Below, in pieces: positions 8,634-15,935 of a stretch of DNA of 64,000 nucleotides; within the stretch, counting starts at the first letter, position 1; each line of letters begins with the position of its first letter. This stretch comes from Candidatus Hydrogenedentota bacterium. Lineage in GTDB: Bacteria; Hydrogenedentota; Hydrogenedentia; Hydrogenedentales; CAITNO01. The DNA lies in the NCBI GenBank assembly GCA_903893795.1, contig CAITNO010000033.1, positions 31,394-95,393 on the forward strand, in the 5' to 3' direction. A program made the translations under genes and the position numbers. The notes beneath the pieces were generated by a model, which was not told where the DNA came from, ran no database searches, and saw only the letters and a list, made by a program, of their open reading frames with translations.

Positions 8634-9668
8634 TTATCCCGCGGGCAGCAGCACGATCCCATCCACCTGAATCACTGCCGCCGCACCGGCATGACTTACC
8701 GTGATGCCCGTCAGCGGACGGGGCGAATACAACGGGCAGAGCGCCATATAATTTCGCCTTATCCGCGTTTTGTCGGCGGCACCGGGGTGCCACTCCGAGA
8801 AAACTTGGATGTCCGTTGCCGCGAGCACTTTGCTTTTCGCGAAGGCTTCATGGTCCACCTGGAGGGTTTCCACCCCCAGTCGCAACGGGAAACTGTCCTC
8901 GCCGGTGGGGGCGACCGCCTTCACCCTGGCCACCACAAGACCCGACTTGTCACGGTCCTGCCGGGGAAGCCAGGCGAGGGAACTAACGACGCCCACGGCA
9001 CGAATGGAGACACCGGCCAGCGACGGTGGCACGGGCAGTTCGACGGTGGCGCCTTTGCCCAGGCGGAACCGGGCGTCCAGCAGCACGGCTTTGTCCCCGA
9101 AGACTTCGGCGATACGGTGCGCATCGAGGGTGCTGCGGCCCGGCACCGGCTCCACAAAGGCGGGCAGCACCGCCAGCGGCCAGGACGAAATCGCCCCGGA
9201 AGGCGCCCCGTCCGTCCTTTTCGCGGTGAAGCGAAGCACCGACTCTCCCGCACCCTGGCCCGGCTCCAACCGCAGCGGCAACTCCAGCACGGGTATGACC
9301 GCGCCGTCCACGCGGCCCGGAACCGGCACGGTCGCCTCGCGCACGGGTCCGCCCGAATCCAGCACGGCCGACAGGGCAAGGGGCCGACTGCCCGCCTGCT
9401 CCGTGTATTTGGCGTAAACCCGCAGGGTGTAGGTGCCGTCCTCGCGCAATTGCATCGGGGGGGCAAGGGGCTTGCCGTCGGGGGCAATGACGTCCAGCCC
9501 GGTCACGGCAAGGGGCGCCAGCGGCGCGCTCATGTCAAACCCTAGCGGTCTTACGGGCACGGGAAAGGCCGGGGCGGGTTCCTCCGCGCACAGCGCGGAG
9601 CAGGCACCTGCCAGAACCAGCAACAACAAGGCCCACCTCGGGATTTCCGCCGTCCTTCTGAAAATCAT
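8634..9668 (-). CDS. Secreted protein of unknown function (paralogue of the gene upstream)
   Basis: 344 residues with an N-terminal signal peptide (WALLLLVLAGACSALCAEE). The rest is predicted beta-rich. It shares with the upstream protein the block FRLGKGATVELPV (FRLGRGASVTIPV there), a VVSS(L/F)A motif shortly after, and a similar C-terminal ending around an R-R-(N/H)-Y-M segment. The two genes overlap by 4 bases (ATGA), so they are translationally coupled and probably act together outside the cytoplasm. No enzyme motif is visible. Confidence 0.7.
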   Translation of the reverse strand: MIFRRTAEIPRWALLLLVLAGACSALCAEEPAPAFPVPVRPLGFDMSAPLAPLAVTGLDVIAPDGKPLAPPMQLREDGTYTLRVYAKYTEQAGSRPLALSAVLDSGGPVREATVPVPGRVDGAVIPVLELPLRLEPGQGAGESVLRFTAKRTDGAPSGAISSWPLAVLPAFVEPVPGRSTLDAHRIAEVFGDKAVLLDARFRLGKGATVELPVPPSLAGVSIRAVGVVSSLAWLPRQDRDKSGLVVARVKAVAPTGEDSFPLRLGVETLQVDHEAFAKSKVLAATDIQVFSEWHPGAADKTRIRRNYMALCPLYSPRPLTGITVSHAGAAAVIQVDGIVLLPAG

Positions 9669-11083
9669 GGCGTCGCAGTTCCCGGAACCGCTTCCGGGGC
9701 GGGCGCAACCGGAGCGGCCGGAGCGGCCGGTTCCGTCACTGGGGGCGCAGGTGCCGATACCGGAATCGCCGGAACTGCGGGAACCGGTTCAGCAGACACT
9801 GCCGGGGTGGCCGGGGGCGTTGCGACAGGTTCAGGCGTCGGGGCCGGTGGTGCCACAGGCGCAGGGGCGGGCGCAGGCGCAGGCGCAGAAGAAACAACGG
9901 CAGGGGCTACCTCCACCGCCGGGGCCGCGGGCGCCACTTCCGGGGTTGCCGGGGCCGCGGCCGCAGGCGCCGGGACAAACGCAGGCGCGGGTGCGGCGGG
10001 TTCTGCATACAGCAGCGCCACATCGAACACGTCCACCACCACGTCGGCGACGGCGTGAAAAGTGAGCAACTCCAGATTCTGGGCGGGAGGGTCGAGCGGG
10101 AGGGCGCCCATATAGCGGTGGCGGCGGAACGGCGCCCCCGAGGCGTCCAGATAGTCCGCGTCCTGCGACTCCACAATGGCCGGTTTGGCATGGTTCATCG
10201 TGCCCGGCAGGTTGAAATCGTAGTCGCCGCGCGCCGTGTGCACACCGCTCAGCAGTTGCAGGCTGCGGGTTGCGCCCCCCTCGTTGACGCCCACCTCCAC
10301 CACCGGCTTGCCCTGCGCCACCGTGCCATAGGCGAAAGAGGACACGACAATAATGCCCCGCAGGGCACGGTGGTGAATCCCGACGGGGATGGTGACAGAA
10401 GCGCCGCGCCCCAGCCGGAAACTCTTGGAAAGCGGCTCGGCGTCATGCTCCAGTTTCGACTCCAGCAGGGTGCGGGCAATGCGCCCCGAACCCACGCGGG
10501 GCGTGATCGCCATGTCGAGCTGCTGGAGCGCGGGCGATTCGGCACCCGCGTTCGTTCCCGCCGACAGGTGGATGGACAGGTGGACACTGCCGTTGATGGC
10601 GCCCGCGATTTGGGGGAGACTGATGCTGTGCTTCTGCTTGTACACGCCCCCCGGTTCCCAGGCGGGTTCACCGGCGGCGGGGCCGCTGACAAGGTCCTCG
10701 TCGCGGCCTATCATGTAGTCCTGTGACCAAAACCGGACCACCGTCGGCACACGCCCCGCAATGGTTGCCGCCGGGCACCAGTAGACGACGATGTCGAGCG
10801 GAATATTGCCGTCCAGCTTGGGGCAGTCACCCGCCAGCGGCGCGCCGCTTTGCAGCAGGTCAACGCCGAGCAGGCGCATCGGTCCGGCCTCTTCCCCCAG
10901 GGGCAGCAGCGCGCCCGTGGCCGGCGCGGGATGCGACGGGGTCAGTTCCCGGATTTGGGTGTCCAGGTCTTTGGGGGCGGTATCAACGGCCGCGGCCCAT
11001 CCCGCCAAGGCAAGGCACAGGACACCGAGCACGGTCCAGGACCGGCAGGGCATCTGCATGGGCGCATATCGCTTGGTGAACAT
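9665..11083 (-). CDS. Secreted protein with Ala/Pro-rich C-terminal tail
   Basis: About 472 residues from the ATG at 11083. A longer frame to 11233 exists, but the signal peptide (SWTVLGVLCLALAGWAAA) directly follows this start. The middle is beta-rich with FRLGRGASVTIPVGIHHRAL, shared with the downstream paralogue. The last ~110 residues are almost only Ala, Pro, Val, Thr and Glu (APAPAPVAPPAP-like), a disordered tail suited to crossing peptidoglycan. It lies between the GT39-TPR gene and the paralogue. Function is unknown; a surface or carbohydrate-binding role is a guess. Confidence 0.7.
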   Translation of the reverse strand: MFTKRYAPMQMPCRSWTVLGVLCLALAGWAAAVDTAPKDLDTQIRELTPSHPAPATGALLPLGEEAGPMRLLGVDLLQSGAPLAGDCPKLDGNIPLDIVVYWCPAATIAGRVPTVVRFWSQDYMIGRDEDLVSGPAAGEPAWEPGGVYKQKHSISLPQIAGAINGSVHLSIHLSAGTNAGAESPALQQLDMAITPRVGSGRIARTLLESKLEHDAEPLSKSFRLGRGASVTIPVGIHHRALRGIIVVSSFAYGTVAQGKPVVEVGVNEGGATRSLQLLSGVHTARGDYDFNLPGTMNHAKPAIVESQDADYLDASGAPFRRHRYMGALPLDPPAQNLELLTFHAVADVVVDVFDVALLYAEPAAPAPAFVPAPAAAAPATPEVAPAAPAVEVAPAVVSSAPAPAPAPAPVAPPAPTPEPVATPPATPAVSAEPVPAVPAIPVSAPAPPVTEPAAPAAPVAPAPEAVPGTATP

Positions 11084-11239
11084 GGACAAGTTTATTCGTT
11101 CCTCTTGCAGGGGGAGCTTCGTTATGCTTGAAAGGCCCCTGACGGGGTCCATGATAAGCCTTGGCGCGGCAAAGCCGCAACCCCAAACGGGAAAATGGGA
11201 GAAAAGACTGACCTTGTTCACACGCTTGAGCAAGGAACT

Positions 11240-13954
11240 TCAGGAAGATGCCGGGGCGGTCACCAGGGCGAGGTTGTCCTTGGCCGCGGTGAGGCTGGGA
11301 TCGAGTTCGAGGGCATGACGGTACTGCGCGGCGGCCTCGTCCCTGCGGCCGGACAGGGCATAGATGTTGCCGAGGATGAAAAGGGCCTGGGCGCTCTGCG
11401 GGGACTGTTCCACCGCGGCGCGGGCGTCCTTTTCGGCGTCGCCGAGGCGGCCGAGGGCAATGAGAAGATTGGCGCGGTTTATCCGCGCGGCGGGGAAATT
11501 GGGTGCCGTGTCGAGCGCGCGGCCGTACCAGCTTAGCGCGCGGTCCCGGTCGCCCTTTTGCTCAAAGCGCCAGCCGAGGCCGTTCATCAACTCGGCGTTC
11601 TTCGGGTCGAGCGCGATGCCCTCCTCATAGGCGGCCACGCCCTCGTCGAAACGGCCCGCATCCATGAGCAGGTTGCCTAGGTTGGCGCGGGCCAGCGTGT
11701 AGTTCGGGGCTCTTTCCAGCGCGCTGCGGTAGGCCTGTTCGGCGTCGGCGGCGCGTCCCTGCTGCGCCAGCAGCAGGCCCATGTTGTTCCAGGCCCGCAC
11801 GTCCTTCGGCTTGACTTCGACCGTCTTTCGGTAGGCGGCCAGCGCCTCTTCGACGCGGCCCGCTTCGGCCAGATGCCGCGCAAGGTTGTACTGAACTCCC
11901 GGCGATTCGGGCGCGTCCTTCAGGGCCTGTTCGTATTCGCGGACGGCCCCGGCAATATCCCCCCGCTTCGCGAGCAGTTCGCCCAGGTTGGTGCGGGCCA
12001 GGGTGAATTCGGGCCGGGCCTCAAGGGCGCGCTGGTACAGTTCGGCCGCGCCCGCCGTGTCTCCGTCTTTTTCCAGCAGGAACCCAAGGTCGTTCAGCGC
12101 GCGGGCATCCTTGGAGTACAGGCGCAGCGCCTCTTCAAAGGCCGCTTTGGCCTTGTCCGTATTTCCGTCGGCGGCCTCTGCCGCGCCGATATAAAACCAC
12201 AGGTCCTCGCGATAGGCCGTGGGCTGCTCGGCGGGGTTGGGGCTCAGCGCCGCGCGAAGCAACCGTGACGCCAGCGCGGGGCGCTCCTTGGCGGCGAAGG
12301 CATGGCCCAGCCGGAAAGGCATGTAGTAGGAGTAGTCGAGGTTCAGCATGACCTCGGCCTCCGCCGCGGCCTTGTCCACCTCGCCCGCCGTGAGCCATGA
12401 GTCGGCGCGGTCGTAGTGCCAGCGTGCCGTGTCGGGACGGTAAGGCACCCAGTCCACCCCGGCCAGCCCGACCAGCACCGCCGTGAGCAGCACACCGCCC
12501 AGGGCCGGCCGCCAACGCCGCGCGACAGTCCATGCGGCCATGCGGAAGACGCCATAGCCGGCGAAAAGCAGCATGAGCGGCACAATGGGATGGCGCGCGC
12601 GGGCATTGACAAAGAAGGGGATGAACGACGCGTAGTAGACCAGCAGGAAGAGCAGGATCAGCACCGTGACCTGTCCGGGACCGGGCGCGGCCGAGCCGGG
12701 GGCGCGGCCGTCGAGCAACTGTCCGCGCCGCGCGTCGTTGGCCAGGACAAGCAGCCCCGCGCAGAAGAGGCCCATGAAGAGCGGAAAACCGGGCATGCCG
12801 CGCAGCGGCGGGTAATGGTCCTTCTCGCACTGGACCACCTTGTTTTCCGTCAATTCCCAGGGCGACCAAAACAGCACGGCCTTCTTGATGGCGAGATTCA
12901 GTGTGCGGGCCTTGTGGGCCAACGCATAGTCGAGACCCTTCTGGTAGAAGATCTTGGAGGCCTCCGAATCGGTGAGATTCTCGTTGCCCACCTCCTTGGC
13001 GAGGCCGCGCACAATGTTGCTGTAGACCCAGACCGAGAACTGGCCCGTGCCCTCCAGCTTTTGCAGGTAGGGCGTCCAGGAGGTGTAGCCGTCCGAGTCC
13101 TCGCCGTTGCCGATGAGGAAATTCTCGCCGAAATAGGTGGACACGGGCACAAACTCGCCGGAGACCGCGTAATTGCGCACCGTGACGGGGGCGATGACCA
13201 GAAAGGCGGCGAAAAGACCGATCCATCCGCCGGGCACGCGCCACAGCCTGCCCGAGCGCCAGGCCGCGTGGAGCATCCACGCCGCCATGAAGGGGCCGAA
13301 GAGCAGAATATTGGGCCGCATGATGGCGTAGACGCCGGTGAGCAGTCCGGCCGTCAGCGCCCAGCGGAACGTGAAGGTGGTGGCCCAGAAGCGCAGCGAC
13401 CACAGCAGACAGGGAATGAGCAGCACGAACACGGCGGGGTCGTTGACCTCGCCCTCGTAAAAGAGGAAGCCCCAGTAGCCCGCCATCAGCGCCGCCACGG
13501 CCAGACCCACCCACCGGTGGTACACGGCCCTGCCGAAGAGATACATCAGCAAAATGCTGGAGAGGCCGAGCAGCATGTTGAACGCGCGCGGCGCGAGATA
13601 GCTGCCGCCGGTGAAGAAGTAGATGCCTGCCAGCAGGTAGGGGTAGCCCGGCGGACGGTAGTAGGGCGTGGTGGTGATCTTGGGGTCATTGCGCCCCTCG
13701 GGCACGGTCCAGTCGCCGCTGACCATGGCCCGCGCCTGGTAGTCCTGCACTTCCAGGTCCTGCCGGAGCGCGCGGAAGTCGGGCGCCTGCACCACCTCCA
13801 CCAGATACCATGCGCGCAGCGCCGCCGCAATCACCAGCACGACGCCCAGCCAGAACATTTCGCGGCGCCAAAACGGCCGGGGGACCGGCAGGGGCGTGCC
13901 ATCCGATGGCCGGGAAAGACCGGAAAGTTCCAGAGTGTTAGGGTCGTCTGTCAA
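11240..13954 (-). CDS. GT39/ArnT-like membrane glycosyltransferase with C-terminal TPR array
   Basis: 904 residues from a TTG start (GAGG about 9 bases upstream). The N-terminal ~510 residues are multi-spanning, with the GT39/PMT_2 pattern (YLVEVVQAPDFRALRQD, then TPYYRPPGYPYLLAG, an R-P-P-G-Y-P motif typical of polyprenyl-phosphate-sugar transferases). From about residue 590 there are nine or so TPR units (for example ALNDLGFLLEKDGDTAGAAE). The first part should transfer a lipid-linked sugar on the periplasmic side, and the TPR part should bind a partner. It heads an operon with two related secreted proteins, which may be its substrates or partners (inference). Confidence 0.87.
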   Translation of the reverse strand: MTDDPNTLELSGLSRPSDGTPLPVPRPFWRREMFWLGVVLVIAAALRAWYLVEVVQAPDFRALRQDLEVQDYQARAMVSGDWTVPEGRNDPKITTTPYYRPPGYPYLLAGIYFFTGGSYLAPRAFNMLLGLSSILLMYLFGRAVYHRWVGLAVAALMAGYWGFLFYEGEVNDPAVFVLLIPCLLWSLRFWATTFTFRWALTAGLLTGVYAIMRPNILLFGPFMAAWMLHAAWRSGRLWRVPGGWIGLFAAFLVIAPVTVRNYAVSGEFVPVSTYFGENFLIGNGEDSDGYTSWTPYLQKLEGTGQFSVWVYSNIVRGLAKEVGNENLTDSEASKIFYQKGLDYALAHKARTLNLAIKKAVLFWSPWELTENKVVQCEKDHYPPLRGMPGFPLFMGLFCAGLLVLANDARRGQLLDGRAPGSAAPGPGQVTVLILLFLLVYYASFIPFFVNARARHPIVPLMLLFAGYGVFRMAAWTVARRWRPALGGVLLTAVLVGLAGVDWVPYRPDTARWHYDRADSWLTAGEVDKAAAEAEVMLNLDYSYYMPFRLGHAFAAKERPALASRLLRAALSPNPAEQPTAYREDLWFYIGAAEAADGNTDKAKAAFEEALRLYSKDARALNDLGFLLEKDGDTAGAAELYQRALEARPEFTLARTNLGELLAKRGDIAGAVREYEQALKDAPESPGVQYNLARHLAEAGRVEEALAAYRKTVEVKPKDVRAWNNMGLLLAQQGRAADAEQAYRSALERAPNYTLARANLGNLLMDAGRFDEGVAAYEEGIALDPKNAELMNGLGWRFEQKGDRDRALSWYGRALDTAPNFPAARINRANLLIALGRLGDAEKDARAAVEQSPQSAQALFILGNIYALSGRRDEAAAQYRHALELDPSLTAAKDNLALVTAPASS

Positions 13955-14074
13955 GCGTTGTGCCTCGGCGTTCTGTCAGGGGATCATTCCATCCGCAGTG
14001 CAACAGGATAATGGCGCGGGGCGGCGCGCCGCAAGCCGGATCGGAAAAGGTTTCCCCGGAGTGTTTCCCCGGAG

Positions 14075-14103
14075 TTGCGGACGCGGCACGGCCCCGGTAT
14101 GCT
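14075..14103 (+). promoter_or_regulatory. Promoter of the collapsed GT2 gene, leaderless layout
   Basis: TTGCGG (14075-14080), 17 bp, TATGCT (14098-14103), then only 7 bases to the ATG at 14111. The spacing predicts a transcript starting at or next to the start codon. Confidence 0.5.
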
Positions 14104-14110
14104 GGTGGCG

Positions 14111-14368
14111 ATGAATCTTTCCCAAGAAAACGGAAATCCCAGCACGCCCCCTGTCTCCGGACTCACGGTGGTCATCCCCTGCTTCAACGCCGGAAGCCGC
14201 ATTCGTCCGGTGGCGGAGGGCGCGGTCCTGCGGGGCGGGTTTCGGCTGGCACATGCGCCGGTGCGCACGGTCTACGAGCCGGGCAACCCCAGTTCCCATT
14301 TCCGTAAGGTCGCCGACTCGGCCCGCATTTACCTGCGGCTGGCCAGGGTGCTCCTGCGCAGGCGTTAA
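14111..14368 (+). pseudogene. GT2 glycosyltransferase reduced to its two ends by an in-frame deletion
   Basis: An 85-residue frame fuses the very start of a GT2 glycosyltransferase (LTVVIPCFNAGSRIRPVAEG) to the very end of one (GFRLAHAPVRTVYEPGNPSS, then HFRKVADSARIYLRL). Full members of this dolichyl-phosphate-mannose-synthase-like group run to about 230-250 residues; the DXD-bearing catalytic core is missing. The junction near codon 35 keeps the frame, so a small protein could still be made, but it cannot be a glycosyltransferase. A promoter with good spacing remains in front. It is divergent from the GT39-TPR gene. Confidence 0.75.
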
Positions 14369-14400
14369 CTTCAGACCGGGGGGGAGCGTTAGGATGGTGG

Positions 14401-14444
14401 CACGGGCGTCCCGCCCGTGAAGAAGCATGGGCAGACTGCCCATG
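14401..14444. repeat. Tandem hairpin element (REP-like)
   Basis: Two perfect 8-bp stems with 3-base loops sit six bases apart: 14401-14419 (CACGGGCG/CGCCCGTG) and 14426-14444 (CATGGGCA/TGCCCATG). The pair looks like an interspersed palindromic element rather than a terminator, since no T-run follows. A reduced form of the first hairpin (AGGCG-tcc-CGCCT) recurs at 52833-52845. Confidence 0.6.
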
Positions 14445-14508
14445 TCCCGAAATGCAATGACGGAGTGCGGAGCATGCTTCGCTTTTACCATGGCCGGAGC
14501 AAATTCAC

Positions 14509-15900
14509 GTGCAGGATGTGCGGATTAGACAGGTGACATGGGCGCTGGCATTCACCGTGCTGGCGCCGCTGGCCGTGCTGGCCCAAAGCACGGCGCAGGC
14601 GGCCGATGGACGCATGCCCGTCGAAACGAACCCGCTGGGGCTCGCCCTGGTGCGCCAGCATGCCGATGTGTTTGAACCCGGCAAGCCTTTCGAGATCACG
14701 GTGACCATCAGCGAGGCGGCGGCCGGGCAGGTCACGGCCATGGGGCTGCGGGAAACCCTCCCCACCGACTGGCGGATGGAGTCCGTGGCCGGGGCCAGCG
14801 GCGCGCCGCCCGACGTGGCGCCCGCGCCGGGCGCGACAGGGGTGCTCCAGTTTGCCTGGATAAGCGTGCCCCCCTTTCCCTACACCTTCACCTATGCGGT
14901 CACGCCGCCCGAGGGCGACGGCGGAACGAAGATCATCCACGGCGCGCTGGAATACCGGGAACTGGGTGGCGCCCACTATGCCGCGCCGGTGATGACCGAG
15001 GCGCGCGGCCCCGACCCCAAACCGCCCACCATCACGCTCAAGGGCGCCAATCCGGCCACGCTCAGCGTGGGCGACACCTGGCAGGAACCGGGCTACACCG
15101 CCATGGACGGCAAGAACCAGGATATTACGGGGAAAGTCGTGGTCAGCGGCACGGTGGATAGCAGCCGCGCGTCCCAATACAGCCTGACCTATACCGTGAC
15201 GGCCGACGACGGCCAGCACAGCGCCGTCACACGCAGCGTCGTGGTGAATGAAAAAGCCGCCACCCCGCAGACAACGCCGACAACAGGCACGGCCAGTCCG
15301 ACACCGGTGCACACCCCCGCCCCCCCGGGACCCTCGGGCCGGGAACGTTCCAACCCCATCGCCTCGCTGGCGGGCAAGAACCCGGTGAATCAGGCCCCGG
15401 ACAGCACAGCCGCAGGCACAGCACAGGCCGAGGGGGAAGCCGGGGGCGCCATCAAGCGACCGGAGCTGCCCGACCTTTCGGCGTTCCGTCCACCCCCCAC
15501 ACCGCAAGCGGAAGACAAGTCCCCCGCGCAGCCCGGTGCGGCGGCCCAAACCCCCAGCACGCCCGGTCCCCCGGTGGTGGCCATCGCCCCCGTGGCGCAC
15601 CGGGCACCGGTGCCGAAGGAAATGCTCACGGCCGCCGGCCTGACAGAGAAGACATACAAAAGCACGGCAGGCGCATCAGCCGCCGTGGCCGCCCCCAAAG
15701 CGGTTGCGCCACCGCACCCCAAATTGTCCCTGCAGACCGTGGCGGCCGGCGTGGCGGTCATCTTTGCATTGCTGGGCGCCTTGGGCCTGCTCGGTTGGCG
15801 GCTGGTGTACAGCAGACCGTTGCGGCGGAGACCCAGAGCCCAGAATCCAGAATTTAGAAGCCAGAAGCCAGAAGAAAAGACGAAAGGCGGAAGACGCTGA
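14509..15900 (+). CDS. Secreted, C-terminally anchored protein with DUF5011-like Ig domain
   Basis: 463 residues from a GTG start. A signal peptide ends near LAVLAQSTAQA. Residues about 170-250 form an immunoglobulin-like domain of the DUF5011/Cry22 type (ITLKGANPATLSVGDTWQEP, then SLTYTVTADDGQHSAVTRSV). A long Pro/Ala/Thr-rich linker follows, then a membrane helix at about 408-430 (VAVIFALLGALGLLGW) and a basic tail. The last codons run through a CCAGAA-rich repetitive stretch, so the tail may have been extended by repeat DNA. It is probably displayed outside the inner membrane. The partner is unknown. Confidence 0.75.
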   Translation: MQDVRIRQVTWALAFTVLAPLAVLAQSTAQAADGRMPVETNPLGLALVRQHADVFEPGKPFEITVTISEAAAGQVTAMGLRETLPTDWRMESVAGASGAPPDVAPAPGATGVLQFAWISVPPFPYTFTYAVTPPEGDGGTKIIHGALEYRELGGAHYAAPVMTEARGPDPKPPTITLKGANPATLSVGDTWQEPGYTAMDGKNQDITGKVVVSGTVDSSRASQYSLTYTVTADDGQHSAVTRSVVVNEKAATPQTTPTTGTASPTPVHTPAPPGPSGRERSNPIASLAGKNPVNQAPDSTAAGTAQAEGEAGGAIKRPELPDLSAFRPPPTPQAEDKSPAQPGAAAQTPSTPGPPVVAIAPVAHRAPVPKEMLTAAGLTEKTYKSTAGASAAVAAPKAVAPPHPKLSLQTVAAGVAVIFALLGALGLLGWRLVYSRPLRRRPRAQNPEFRSQKPEEKTKGGRR

Positions 15901-15935
15901 TTTCAGATGCTCCGCTTACGGCCGGAGCGGGCGGG

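Noticed and set aside
9665..11233. Extended start at 11233 for the Ala/Pro-tailed secreted protein
   Set aside because: The extra 50 residues precede a good signal peptide and have no ribosome site; the ATG at 11083 fits better.
14401..14444. CRISPR repeat
   Set aside because: The two hairpins differ in sequence and have no regular spacers; no cas gene is present. No CRISPR array was seen anywhere in the window.
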